Below the pieces are notes generated by a model. It was not told the DNA's origin, did not search any database, and was given only the letters and a program-made list of their open reading frames with translations. A program made the position numbers and the translations under genes. 31,020 nt of DNA from Streptosporangiaceae bacterium (GTDB lineage: Bacteria; Actinomycetota; Actinomycetes; Streptosporangiales; Streptosporangiaceae). Shown here in pieces: positions 1-7,780 of the stretch; position 1 is the first letter of the stretch, and each line of letters starts with the position of its first letter. Location: positions 1 to 31,020 of the forward strand of contig JASHOI010000145.1 in NCBI GenBank assembly GCA_030041195.1. Direction: 5' to 3'.

Positions 1-2
1 TC

Positions 3-1472
3 GGCGTCGGGGTGTCGTCGTTCGTCGCGGTGGGCGACAAGTACGACGTGTCAAGCAATGACCTGCTGACGTGGTGGGCGCAGGACGGCGTGACCCGGCT
101 GGCGGTGCTCTACGTGGAGTCCTTCGGCAGCCCGCGCAAGTTCGCGCGCACGGCACGCCGGGTGGGGTCCCGGATGCCGGTGCTGACGGTCGTCGGCGGC
201 CGGTCGGCGGCGGGCCAGCGCGCCGCCGCCTCGCACACCGCGGCGGCGGCGACGCCGCGGCTCACCCAGGAAGCACTGTTCGGCCAGGCGGGCGTCATCG
301 CCACCACCAGCCTCGGCGAGCTCATCGAGGCGTCGGCGCTGCTCGCCTGCCAGCCGCTGCCCGCGGGCAACCGGGTAGCGATCGTGTCCAACGCGGGCGG
401 GATCGGCGTGCTGGCCGCCGACGCGTGCGCGGACAACGGCCTGCGGGTCGCTCGGGTCTCCGGTGCCACCAGAGGCCGGCTGCGCCGGCTGCTGCCCGCG
501 GGCGCCGCGGTGTCCGGGCCGGTGGACACGACCGCAACGGTGAGCGACGAGACGTTCCGGGCCTGCCTGGAGGCGGCCGGCGCGGACGAAGGGGTCGACG
601 CCGTGCTCGCTGTGGCGGTTCCCACGGCCATCGCGGACCTGCGCGCGGCGGTCATCACGGCTTCGGTCGGCAAGCCCGTCGCGGTCGTGCTCGTCGACCA
701 GCCGGAGTCTGTACGGCTGCTGCCCAGCGGCGACGATGGCCCGGCCGCCCGCGAGAGCGCCGCCACCGGCAACGCCGGACCGGCCGCCGGCGACGTGCCC
801 GTCGGCGGCTTGCCCGCCTACGCCTACCCCGAAGGCGCGGTCCGCGCGCTCGGCCACGCGGTCCGCTACCGCGCCTGGCTCGACCGGCAGCACGGCACGG
901 TTCCCGATCTGCCCGGGCTGCGCGCGGCCGACGCCCGGGCGCTGATCGCCGGGTTCCTGGCTCGCCAGCCAGCGGGCGGGTGGCTGGCACCGGCCCAGGC
1001 CGTGGACCTGGTGTCGTGCTACGGGATCCCGCTGGCGCCCGGGGCCGCGGCGTCGCCGGCTTCGCCAACCGGGCCGGTGGCCTCCGACGGCGTCGAGGTG
1101 CTGGTCGGCGTGCGCCAGGAGCCCGTGTTCGGGCCGGTCGTCGTGTTCGGGCTGGGCGGGGCGGCCACCGGGATTCTCGGCGATCAGGCGGCCCGGCTGA
1201 CACCGCTCACCGACATCGACGCTGACGAGCTGATCAGCGGGACGGACGCCGCGCCGCTGCTGTCCGGCCGCGGCGGCGCGCCACCGGCCGACACCGCGGC
1301 GCTGGCCGATGTCCTGCTGCGGGTGTCCAGGCTCGCCGACGACCTGCCCGAGGTCGCCGAGCTTGAGCTCAACCCGGTGATCGCGCGATCGGACGGGGCC
1401 CGTGCCACGCACGTGCGGGTTCGGGTCGGCCCGACCGAGCCGCGGGACCCGTTCCTGCGCAGGCTGCGCTGA
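3..1472 (+). CDS. ADP-forming acyl-CoA synthetase (acetate-CoA ligase family), 5'-partial, with reduced ATP-grasp part
   Basis: The reading frame is already open at base 3 (GVGVSSFVAVG), so the N-terminal CoA-binding domain lies outside the window. What remains matches the succinyl-CoA-ligase-like part, with SSNDLL, the ESFGSPRKFARTARRV segment and a SHTAAAA motif carrying the probable phosphohistidine (about bases 232-252). A C-terminal part follows with GVEVLVGVRQEPVFGPVVVFGLGG and AELELNPVI, typical of the ATP-grasp_5 domain. Family members convert acyl-CoA, ADP and phosphate to acid, CoA and ATP, or the reverse. Between YGIPLAPG and GVEVLVGV only about 15 residues (AAASPASPTGPVASD) are present, where relatives carry roughly 80-90 residues including the ATP-binding lysine and the HK(S/T)D segment. 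The frame is intact, so activity is doubtful although the gene is not obviously broken. The ABM monooxygenase gene follows after 19 bp. Confidence 0.85.
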   Translation, partial: GVGVSSFVAVGDKYDVSSNDLLTWWAQDGVTRLAVLYVESFGSPRKFARTARRVGSRMPVLTVVGGRSAAGQRAAASHTAAAATPRLTQEALFGQAGVIATTSLGELIEASALLACQPLPAGNRVAIVSNAGGIGVLAADACADNGLRVARVSGATRGRLRRLLPAGAAVSGPVDTTATVSDETFRACLEAAGADEGVDAVLAVAVPTAIADLRAAVITASVGKPVAVVLVDQPESVRLLPSGDDGPAARESAATGNAGPAAGDVPVGGLPAYAYPEGAVRALGHAVRYRAWLDRQHGTVPDLPGLRAADARALIAGFLARQPAGGWLAPAQAVDLVSCYGIPLAPGAAASPASPTGPVASDGVEVLVGVRQEPVFGPVVVFGLGGAATGILGDQAARLTPLTDIDADELISGTDAAPLLSGRGGAPPADTAALADVLLRVSRLADDLPEVAELELNPVIARSDGARATHVRVRVGPTEPRDPFLRRLR

Positions 1473-1491
1473 AACAGTGAGGAGCGTTGGG

Positions 1492-1800
1492 ATGCCGAAG
1501 GTTGCAGTCGTCGCCCGGGTCACGGCGAAGCAGGGCAGGGCCGAGGAGCTGATCGCCGCGTTCCGGCCCTTGGTGGAGCAGGCGGAGCAGGAGCCGGGCA
1601 CGCTGCTGTACGCCGTGAACCGGTCCGAGGGCGACCCCCACCTGTTCTGGGTCTATGAGCTCTACGCCGATGGCGATGCCTTCACCGCGCACAGCGGAAG
1701 CGACGCGATGGCCGCCGCCGGGCCGGTGCTCGGCGAGCTGATCGCCGAGTCCGACCTGATCGTCGGCGAGCCCCTGTCCGGGAAGGGCCTGCCCGGCTGA
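1492..1800 (+). CDS. ABM-domain protein (putative quinol monooxygenase family)
   Basis: A 102-residue protein starting MPKVAVVARVTAKQGR. The start is the ATG at 1492, with GAGGAG about 7 bases upstream; an upstream in-frame ATG at 1402 would overlap the preceding gene and add residues foreign to the family. The pattern is one antibiotic-biosynthesis-monooxygenase (ABM) domain: beta strand, the helix KQGRAEELIAAFRPLVEQAE, then EPGTLLYAVNR and LFWVYELYADGDAFTAH. These small dimeric ferredoxin-like proteins often act as cofactor-free oxygenases of quinols; the substrate cannot be told from sequence. It lies 19 bp after the acyl-CoA synthetase and is probably co-transcribed with it. A strong hairpin follows at 1836-1863. 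Confidence 0.85.
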   Translation: MPKVAVVARVTAKQGRAEELIAAFRPLVEQAEQEPGTLLYAVNRSEGDPHLFWVYELYADGDAFTAHSGSDAMAAAGPVLGELIAESDLIVGEPLSGKGLPG

Positions 1801-1835
1801 CCGAGCAGACGCCAGGCCTGGTTTCGCCCGCGTGG

Positions 1836-1863
1836 CCAGCCGGGTCGGCGCCGCCCCGGCTGG
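1836..1863 (+). terminator. Hairpin after the ABM gene
   Basis: A perfect 9-bp inverted repeat (CCAGCCGGG at 1836-1844, CCCGGCTGG at 1855-1863) with a 10-base loop. It begins 36 bases after the ABM stop and ends 15 bases before the helicase GTG. There is no T-run, which is usual for actinobacterial hairpin terminators. Because it is so close to the helicase start, it could also shape the helicase leader. Confidence 0.55.
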
Positions 1864-1878
1864 TAGCCTTTCGGCCCT

Positions 1879-3669
1879 GTGAGCAACCCGGCGGCAGCGA
1901 GCGACGACGACGAAGGAAACCCCAAGGTCCCGCTGCGGCGGGACCTGCTCGGGTCGCTGCGGGGCTGGCAGCGGGATGCCTATGACGAGTACTTCCGGCT
2001 GCCACGGCGTGACTTTCTGCTGGTGGCGACGCCGGGAGCGGGAAAGACGGCGTTCGCGCTCACGATCGCGGCCGAGCTGCTCGCCCGCCGGGAGATCGCG
2101 GCGGTCACCGTGGTCACGCCGACCGAGCACCTGAAGCACCAGTGGGCTCAGGCCGCGCACGGGTTCGGGATCCGGATGGACTCCGCCTACCGCAACGCGC
2201 AGGGACGGGTGTCGGCCGATTACAGCGCCGTGGCCGTGACCTACGCGCAGGTGGCCGCGCACCCGGCGCTGCACAGGCAGCGCACCGAGAACCGGCGCAC
2301 ACTGGTGATCTTTGATGAGATCCACCACGCCGGCGACGCGCTGTCCTGGGGCGAGGCGGCCAGGGAGTCGTTCGACCCGGCGCGGCGCAGGATGGGGCTG
2401 ACCGGGACCCCCTTTCGCAGCGACGCCAACCCAATCCCGTTCGTGACCTACACCCAGGAGCCGGACGGCGCGTGGCGCAGCGCGTCCGACTACGTGTACG
2501 GGTACGGCCCGGCTCTCGGCGACGGCGTGGTCCGCCCGGTGATCTTCCTTGCGTACTCGGGCGAGATGCGCTGGCGCACCAGGGCCGGTGACGAGATCGC
2601 GGCCACCCTTGGCGCCCCGCTGACCGCCGAGCAGCTCGCGCAGGCGTGGCGAACCGCCCTCGACCCGGAAGGGGAGTGGGTGGCCCGGGTGCTCGACGCC
2701 GCCGACCGGCGGCTCACCGAGGTGCGGCGGGACATGCCGGACGCGGCCGGTCTGGTGATCGCCAGCGATCACGACGCCGCCCGTGCCTACGCGGCGCTGC
2801 TGCGCCGGGTGACCGGCACCCGGCCGGTGGTCGTGCTCTCCGACGACCCGTCGGCGAGCCGGAAGATTGCCGCGTTCGCGGAGTCCGGGGACCGGTGGAT
2901 GGTGGCAGTCCGCATGGTCTCGGAGGGTGTGGACATCCCGCGGCTCGCCGTCGGGGTGTTCGCCACCAGCGTCTCCACCGCGCTGTTCTTCGCGCAGGCC
3001 GTCGGGCGCTTCGTCCGGGCGCGGCGGCGCGGCGAGACCGCGTCGGTGTTCCTGCCTTCGGTGCCAGTGCTGCTCGGCTATGCCGCGGAGCTGGAGATCG
3101 AGCGCGATCATGTGCTGCACCTGCGGGGCGATCAGGATCCCGAGCAGGAGCTCGCCGAGGCGCAGCGTCAGCGCGACACGGCTGACGACCTCGGCGAGCC
3201 GACGTTCACGGCGCTGGGCGCGTCGGCCCACTTCGACCGGGTGCTGTACGACGGGGGAGAGTTCGGCGCATCAGCCGAGGAGGAGGAGTTCCTCGGCCTG
3301 CCCGGGTTGCTCGAGCCGGAGCAGGTGGCGCTGCTGCTGCGCAAGCGGCGGGCGGACCAGGTCAAGGAGCAGGCCGTTCCGTCGCAACGCGCAGCCCCCG
3401 CTGCTGTCGCTGCCACCAGCGCTGCCACGAGCGCCGCCGCCGGCCCCAGCGCCGCCGCGGCGCCTGCTTCCGCCCGGGAGGTGCTGGCCGCCCTCCGCAA
3501 GGAGCTGAACAGCCTGATCGCGGCCTGGCATCACCGCACCGGCCAGTCGCACGGCGCGATCCATGCCGAGCTGCGCCGGGCCTGCGGCGGGCCGCCGCTG
3601 CCCGAGGCCACAGCCGAGCAGATCCGGGCACGGATCGAGATGCTCCGCCGCTGGGCGTCCGGCCGCTGA
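1879..3669 (+). CDS. Superfamily II DEAD/DEAH-box helicase
   Basis: A 596-residue protein with a GTG start, about 15 bases past the hairpin. Superfamily II motifs are in order: Walker A ATPGAGKT (50-57), DEIHH as motif II (146-150), TGTPFR as motif III (175-180), SEGVDIP as motif V (348-354) and QAVGRFVRARR as motif VI (373-383). It is therefore expected to be an ATP-dependent DNA or RNA translocase or helicase. Residues about 490-540 form an Ala/Ser/Pro-rich linker. The end (about 540-596) is a separate helical segment containing AWHHRTGQSHGAIHAELRR, which I take to be a nucleic-acid-binding tail seen in actinobacterial relatives. No nuclease or methylase neighbour links it to a defence system. 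The gene is convergent with the cyclic-nucleotide-binding gene and shares a hairpin terminator with it. Confidence 0.9.
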   Translation: MSNPAAASDDDEGNPKVPLRRDLLGSLRGWQRDAYDEYFRLPRRDFLLVATPGAGKTAFALTIAAELLARREIAAVTVVTPTEHLKHQWAQAAHGFGIRMDSAYRNAQGRVSADYSAVAVTYAQVAAHPALHRQRTENRRTLVIFDEIHHAGDALSWGEAARESFDPARRRMGLTGTPFRSDANPIPFVTYTQEPDGAWRSASDYVYGYGPALGDGVVRPVIFLAYSGEMRWRTRAGDEIAATLGAPLTAEQLAQAWRTALDPEGEWVARVLDAADRRLTEVRRDMPDAAGLVIASDHDAARAYAALLRRVTGTRPVVVLSDDPSASRKIAAFAESGDRWMVAVRMVSEGVDIPRLAVGVFATSVSTALFFAQAVGRFVRARRRGETASVFLPSVPVLLGYAAELEIERDHVLHLRGDQDPEQELAEAQRQRDTADDLGEPTFTALGASAHFDRVLYDGGEFGASAEEEEFLGLPGLLEPEQVALLLRKRRADQVKEQAVPSQRAAPAAVAATSAATSAAAGPSAAAAPASAREVLAALRKELNSLIAAWHHRTGQSHGAIHAELRRACGGPPLPEATAEQIRARIEMLRRWASGR

Positions 3670-3688
3670 TCTTGGCGATCCGGCCGCC

Positions 3689-3707
3689 ACCGGCCTACGA
3701 GGCCGGT
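3689..3707. terminator. Bidirectional hairpin terminator between convergent genes
   Basis: A perfect 8-bp inverted repeat, ACCGGCCT (3689-3696) and AGGCCGGT (3700-3707), with a 3-base loop. It starts 19 bases after the helicase stop and covers the stop codon of the convergent gene (3695-3697). It has no T-run. Its position between two converging genes supports a shared terminator. Confidence 0.65.
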
Positions 3708-4192
3708 TCCGCGTGGGCGGACGCCTCGAGCAGGCGGCGGTGAATGGCCTCCAGCCTGCGCACGAGCACGCCGGCGACCCGGCGGCCGAGTTCGTAGCCC
3801 AGGCCCGGATCCTCGTCACAGGCCGCCCGCACCGCGCGGGCGTCGAACTCGTACGCCTGCGTCGGCTGCGTGGTCACCGCGCCGAACCGCCACTGGTACG
3901 GCGGCAACAGCCAGGCCAGGCCGATCACGTCACCGCGCCCGAGGGACGCGATGATCAGCCGGCCCCGGCCGGGCACGGTCGTGTCGATCGTGACCTGGCC
4001 GGCGTCGATGAGCCAGAACCGGTCGGCCGTCGCGCCCTCCTCGAACAGCCGCTGCCGGGCGGGCACCGCTACGTGCTGGCACAGCGCAGCCAGCTTCGCC
4101 AGGTGCCCGTCGGCCATGCCGCGCAGGAACGGCTGCGCCCCGAGTACCGCCCTGTTAGCAACCATGCGTCCCCCGGATCGGGACATACCCAC
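3695..4192 (-). CDS. Stand-alone cyclic-nucleotide-binding-domain protein (Crp/Fnr-like, no HTH)
   Basis: Up to 165 residues. From about residue 20 (AQPFLRGMADGHLAKLAALC) to 125 it follows the cAMP-binding beta-roll: PARQRLFEEGATADRFWLIDAGQV, then GRGDVIGLAWLLPPYQWRFGAVT at the phosphate-binding cassette, then a C-helix. No DNA-binding helix-turn-helix follows, so it is not a full Crp/Fnr regulator. The cassette lacks the canonical FGE...R(S/T)A residues, so cAMP binding is uncertain. The start is ambiguous: GTG at 4192, ATG at 4186, or ATG at 4165 with GGGGGA close upstream. It lies about 34 bp after the universal stress protein gene, in the same direction, which suggests a stress-sensing pair. 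Confidence 0.8.
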   Translation of the reverse strand: MGMSRSGGRMVANRAVLGAQPFLRGMADGHLAKLAALCQHVAVPARQRLFEEGATADRFWLIDAGQVTIDTTVPGRGRLIIASLGRGDVIGLAWLLPPYQWRFGAVTTQPTQAYEFDARAVRAACDEDPGLGYELGRRVAGVLVRRLEAIHRRLLEASAHAEPAS

Positions 4193-4226
4193 CCGCGTCC
4201 CGGCGATACCTGGTTGCCCAGCCTGG

Positions 4227-4670
4227 TCAGCCGCGGATCACCACGACCGGGCAGGCCGCGTGGTTGACACAGTAGAGAGCGATCGAGCCGGTGAGCGCCT
4301 CGGTGAAGCCGCCGTGACCCCGGTGCCCGACAACGAGCAGGCTCTGGCCGCGCGACTCGTCGATCAGCGCCTTGGCCGGATGCCCGTAGACGATCTTGGT
4401 CTCGATCTGCGCCGCTTGGTCCGGGTTCGCCTTCGTGACCGCGTCGGACAGCTCGCTGGTTATCCACCCTTGGACCTCGGCTTCAACCGGCTCCGGCGTC
4501 TTCCCCGGCGGCAGGCCCGCCCCGGTCGGGTAGTGCCAGACGCGGACGGCCCGCACTGTCGCTCCCGTGGCGGCTCCGTAGCGGCTTGCCCAGTCCAGCG
4601 CGGCCAGGGACGGGGCGGACCCGTCCACTCCCACGACCACGACCTGCCCTGATTCGCCATTGCTGGCCAT
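4227..4670 (-). CDS. Universal stress protein (UspA family)
   Basis: A 147-residue single-domain protein. The start is the ATG at 4670 (MASNGES), chosen because GGGAGG lies about 5 bases upstream; the in-frame start four codons earlier has no better site. It begins VVVVGVDGSAPSLAALDWA, with the first strand and the Asp of the nucleotide site. It ends with VVGHRGHGGFTEALTGSIA, which fits the ATP-binding pattern G-2x-G-9x-G-(S/T), and then NHAACPVVVIRG. Family members bind ATP and help survival in starvation, hypoxia or oxidative stress. The cyclic-nucleotide-binding-domain gene follows at once and a peroxiredoxin gene lies upstream. Confidence 0.92.
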   Translation of the reverse strand: MASNGESGQVVVVGVDGSAPSLAALDWASRYGAATGATVRAVRVWHYPTGAGLPPGKTPEPVEAEVQGWITSELSDAVTKANPDQAAQIETKIVYGHPAKALIDESRGQSLLVVGHRGHGGFTEALTGSIALYCVNHAACPVVVIRG

Positions 4671-4771
4671 GGCACCTCCCACGTCTCTCGTCCGTGGCTG
4701 TTACCCACGTTGGCTTGATCATTACCACTCGCGCTCGGCTCGGCGCGCCATATTCCGGGTTTGTCACCCAG

Positions 4772-5251
4772 TTAGGCCGCCGCGCGCGCCCTGAGGACCT
4801 CGAGGGCCCTGTCGGCATGGGCGTCCATGCTGACCTCGCTGTGGATCACCTCGAGGACCCGGCGGTCGGTGCCGATGACGAACGTCATCCGCTTGGTGGC
4901 AAGCGGCCCGAGCGCGACCGTGCGGCGCACGCCGAACTGGCGAGCGACCCGGCCGTCGGGGTCGGACAGCAGCGGGTAGCCGAATGCGTGCTTCTCGGCG
5001 AACTGCGACTGCTTGCTCACGCTGTCCCGGCTGATGCCGACGCGCACGGCGCCGACGTCGGCGAACTCCTTGGCCAGGTCACGGAAGTGGCAGCTTTCGA
5101 TCGTGCAGCCCTTAGTCATCGCGGCCGGGTAGAAGAAAAGCACCACCGGCCCTCCGGCCAGCAGCTCGCTGAGCTTGCGCGGCGTGCCGGTCTCGTCGGG
5201 CAGCTCGAAATCCTCGACTATGTCGCCCTTGGCGACCTGGTGTCCGGCCAC
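4772..5251 (-). CDS. Thioredoxin-dependent peroxiredoxin, bacterioferritin-comigratory (BCP/PrxQ) type
   Basis: A 159-residue cytosolic protein. The start is the GTG at 5251 (MAGHQVAKGD), with AAAGGA about 7 bases upstream; the open frame continues far upstream but only as an out-of-frame reading of the neighbouring gene. The AhpC/TSA fold is clear: VAKGDIVEDFELPDETG, VVLFFYPAAMTKGCTIESC with peroxidatic Cys49 and a candidate resolving Cys54 five residues on, then SRDSVSKQSQFAEKH and YPLLSD. It should reduce hydrogen peroxide and organic hydroperoxides using thioredoxin. It lies 35 bp after the predicted papain-like gene and is followed 101 bp later by the universal stress protein gene. Confidence 0.92.
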   Translation of the reverse strand: MAGHQVAKGDIVEDFELPDETGTPRKLSELLAGGPVVLFFYPAAMTKGCTIESCHFRDLAKEFADVGAVRVGISRDSVSKQSQFAEKHAFGYPLLSDPDGRVARQFGVRRTVALGPLATKRMTFVIGTDRRVLEVIHSEVSMDAHADRALEVLRARAAA

Positions 5252-5286
5252 GGTCAGTCCTTTCGGTTGCGGGCGGGCTGCGGTAA

Positions 5287-5982
5287 TCAGCCGGCCGGCG
5301 GAGCGGCGGGGGAGTAAGCGGCAACGAAGAAGCCCCGCACCGGCCACCCCACGTGCAGGTTGTGCCGGAACGTGGTCGCCCGGCCGGGCGAGGATGCGTC
5401 GAATCTGATGCCCACATTGTCGTCCCGGCCGGCGTTCGGGTCGTACACCCGGACCGTGACCTCGCTCCCGGCGAGCGTGTACCCGTAGGCCAGGACCTGA
5501 TGATTGTGGCGGAGCTTGGCCGGGTTCGCCGACGCCACGGTGACCACGCCAAGGGCCGCGGGGAGGCCGGCGTCGAGGCTCGCCCTGATGCGCGGCCACT
5601 GGCCGGCGATCGTCCGCCGGGACACGCCGCGCCCGGTGAACAGGTGCCGGGCGCCGGCGCTGACCCTGGTGTCGCCGTCCGGCAGGTTCATCCACTGGTA
5701 GTACCTGGCGACGCCGCCCGGGATGTGCCAGGACGCGATCAGCCGGCGCACCACGTAGCCGTGCAGCGCCGAGCCCGGTGCCGGCCTGGCCTCGGGCGGC
5801 GGGACCCGGGCGTGCCAGTAGTCCAGCGCCGCGAAGACCATGCCGCCGCAGAGGCCGGCGGCGTCGTCGCCGATGCCGATGCTGCCGAACGGGGTCCGCA
5901 CCGTGACCGCCGGGGCGGACGGCCACGAGTTCGTGAACGCGAACCCGTCCCGTGACGGCAGGAAGCCGGAGCGACCGGGCAC
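5287..5982 (-). CDS. Predicted papain/C39-like fold protein of unknown function
   Basis: A 231-residue protein with a GTG start, 19 bp after the aldo/keto reductase. I do not recognise a named family. The sequence shows a likely papain-like triad in the usual order: Cys45 in GLCGGMVFAALDYW, His161 in RHNHQVLAYGY, and Asp181/Asn183 in VRVYDPNAG. The Cys sits at the start of a helix and the His strand is followed by a VxDPN strand, as in C39 and transglutaminase-like enzymes. There is no signal peptide or membrane segment, so it appears cytosolic. It could be a peptidase, amidase or acyltransferase, or an inactive relative. Its place between aldo/keto reductase and peroxiredoxin suggests expression with stress genes. 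The gene call is firm; the fold is an inference. Confidence 0.7.
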   Translation of the reverse strand: MPGRSGFLPSRDGFAFTNSWPSAPAVTVRTPFGSIGIGDDAAGLCGGMVFAALDYWHARVPPPEARPAPGSALHGYVVRRLIASWHIPGGVARYYQWMNLPDGDTRVSAGARHLFTGRGVSRRTIAGQWPRIRASLDAGLPAALGVVTVASANPAKLRHNHQVLAYGYTLAGSEVTVRVYDPNAGRDDNVGIRFDASSPGRATTFRHNLHVGWPVRGFFVAAYSPAAPPAG

Positions 5983-6001
5983 GATCAGCCTGCCCGCACC
6001 G

Positions 6002-6796
6002 TCAGCGGGCCAGGCCGTCGATCCGCGCGACCTCCTCGGAGTCGAGCGAGAAGCGGAACAGGTCCAGGTTCGACACGATCCGCTTGGGGTTCACCGACTT
6101 CACCACGACCACGATGCCGTGCTCCAGGTGCCACCGCAGCACGACCTGCGCGGGCGTGACGCTGTGCGCCCACGCGATCTCGGTCAGCACCGGGTCGTTG
6201 AGGTTGGTGTCCTTCAGCGGGCTGTATCCCTCGACGACCACGCCGCGCTCGCGCAGCCCGCTCAGCAGACCGGGGTCGTAGCGCCGCGGGTTCCAGTGGA
6301 TCTGGTTGACCGCCGGGGCCTCGCCGGTGGCGGTGACGAGCTCGTCGATCTGCGCCAGCGAGTAGTTGCTCACCCCGACCGCCCGGACCAGGCCCTGGTC
6401 GCGGAGTTCCAGCAGCGCACGCCAGGCCGACACGCTGGCGCGCCCGCGCGGCGGCCAGTGCACCAGCCACAGGTCGAGGTAGTCGGTGCCGAGCGCGCGC
6501 AGCGTGTCGCTGAGCACGGCCCGCTCCCGTCCGGCGTCGCCGGCCCGCAGCTTCGAGACCAGGAAGACATCCTGCCGCGGCAGGCCGCTGTCCCGAACCC
6601 CGCGGCCCACTTCGTCCTCGTTGCCGTACATGGTCGCGGTGTCGACGTGGCGGTACCCGGCCTGCAGGGCCTGCGTCACGGCCTCGGCAGCCCTTTGCCC
6701 CCGGATCGGCCAGGTGCCGAAGCCCACCATGGGCATGACGACGTTGCCGGGCAGCGTGACCGTGGGTATCTCGCGTGCATCTGTCATGCTGCCCAT
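6002..6796 (-). CDS. Aldo/keto reductase (2,5-diketo-gluconate reductase-like)
   Basis: A 264-residue NADPH-dependent oxidoreductase of the TIM-barrel AKR superfamily. The catalytic tetrad is complete: Asp52 and Tyr57 in HVDTATMYGNE, Lys82 in LVSKLR and His113 in LVHWPP. Cofactor-loop segments follow (AVGVSNYSLAQI, VNQIHWNP, and VVVVKSVNPKRI near the end). It should reduce aldehydes or ketones to alcohols; the substrate is open. The ATG at 6796 (MGSMTDAR) and one three codons on are both possible. It lies 55 bp after the aminotransferase and 19 bp before the papain-like gene, in a leftward stress and detoxification run. Confidence 0.93.
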   Translation of the reverse strand: MGSMTDAREIPTVTLPGNVVMPMVGFGTWPIRGQRAAEAVTQALQAGYRHVDTATMYGNEDEVGRGVRDSGLPRQDVFLVSKLRAGDAGRERAVLSDTLRALGTDYLDLWLVHWPPRGRASVSAWRALLELRDQGLVRAVGVSNYSLAQIDELVTATGEAPAVNQIHWNPRRYDPGLLSGLRERGVVVEGYSPLKDTNLNDPVLTEIAWAHSVTPAQVVLRWHLEHGIVVVVKSVNPKRIVSNLDLFRFSLDSEEVARIDGLAR

Positions 6797-6851
6797 TGTC
6801 TGCCATCGGGCCCGCCGCCACAGAGGCGACGGCAGGCCGAGCGGACGGATG

Positions 6852-7751
6852 TCAGGTGACCGGAGTGCCGGTCCGAGCGGTGAGATCGGCCAGCAGCTTG
6901 GTCAGCCGCGCCGTGACCGGTCCGGGCGTGCCGTCGCCAATCTTCCGCCCGTCGAGGGCAACCACCGGGGCGATCCCGCCCATGGTGCCGGTCACGAACA
7001 TCTCGTCAGCCGTATGGAACTGGGTCAGCGAGTAGTCGGCGACCACGCACTGGATGTCCGCCTCGGCGGCAAGCTCGAGCACCGCGCCCCTGGTGATCCC
7101 CTCGGGGCACGCGGCCGCCGTGGGGGTCCCCAGCACGCCACCGGCCACCAGGAACACGTTGGTGGCGTTGGTCTCGGCGACGAAGCCGCGGTTATCGAGC
7201 ATCAGGGCATCGTCGGCCCCGGCGACGTTGGCCTCGATCTTGGCGAGGATCGAGGTCAGCAGGTTGTTGTGGTGGATCTTCGGGTCGAGGCTGTCCGGAG
7301 CAGCGCGGCGCACGCTCGAGGTGATCAAGGTGATCCCGGACGCGTCGTAGACCGGCGCCTTGTGCTCGGCGAGCACGATCAGCGTCGGCCCGGACTGGTT
7401 CAGCCGCGGGTCCATCCCGCTGGTGATCTTCACGCCCCTGGTCAGCGTCAGCCGGATGTGCACCCCGTCGGTCATCCCGTTGGCCTGCAGCGTGCGGCGG
7501 ATCTCGCCGGTGATCTGCTCGTCCGAGGGCACCGACTCGAACGCCAGCGCCGTGGCCGACCGCCGCAACCTAGCCAGGTGCTCGTCCAGCCGGAAAATCT
7601 TGCCGCTGTAGACCCGCAGGCCCTCCCAGACCGCGTCGCCGCCCTGCACCGCCGAGTCGAACGGGCTGATCGCCGCCTTGTCCCGGTGCGTCAGATGCCC
7701 GCCAACGTTGACGATGAGGTCCCGGTTCCGCTCATCGAACTTCTGCAGCAT
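6852..7751 (-). CDS. Class IV PLP-dependent aminotransferase (branched-chain or D-amino-acid type)
   Basis: A 299-residue protein. The start is the ATG at 7751 (MLQKFDERN) with GAGGAG about 8 bases upstream; the frame is open further up but that part reads through the inverted repeat and does not look coding. Fold-type IV features are GGDAVWEGLRVY (37-48), the PLP lysine candidate K158 in SLDPKIHHNNLL, E193 in GFVAETNATNVF, and the PLP-phosphate segment GTMGGIAPV. Substrate class (branched-chain, D-amino acid or 4-amino-4-deoxychorismate) cannot be settled by eye. The upstream neighbour is a sulfotransferase-like gene. A 17-bp inverted repeat lies between the two, in this gene's leader. Confidence 0.9.
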   Translation of the reverse strand: MLQKFDERNRDLIVNVGGHLTHRDKAAISPFDSAVQGGDAVWEGLRVYSGKIFRLDEHLARLRRSATALAFESVPSDEQITGEIRRTLQANGMTDGVHIRLTLTRGVKITSGMDPRLNQSGPTLIVLAEHKAPVYDASGITLITSSVRRAAPDSLDPKIHHNNLLTSILAKIEANVAGADDALMLDNRGFVAETNATNVFLVAGGVLGTPTAAACPEGITRGAVLELAAEADIQCVVADYSLTQFHTADEMFVTGTMGGIAPVVALDGRKIGDGTPGPVTARLTKLLADLTARTGTPVT

Positions 7752-7780
7752 CGAAAGCTCCTCTCCGGCCCCGGATTTAC

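Noticed and set aside
51..1601. A 516-residue minus-strand open frame opposite the acyl-CoA synthetase
   Set aside because: Arg/Gly/His-rich translation with no family signature; the plus-strand gene has clear motifs. Such antisense frames are expected in very GC-rich DNA.
1369..3231. A 620-residue minus-strand open frame opposite the helicase
   Set aside because: No recognisable motifs, Arg/His/Pro-rich, and it covers both the ABM gene and the helicase, which are firmly supported on the other strand.
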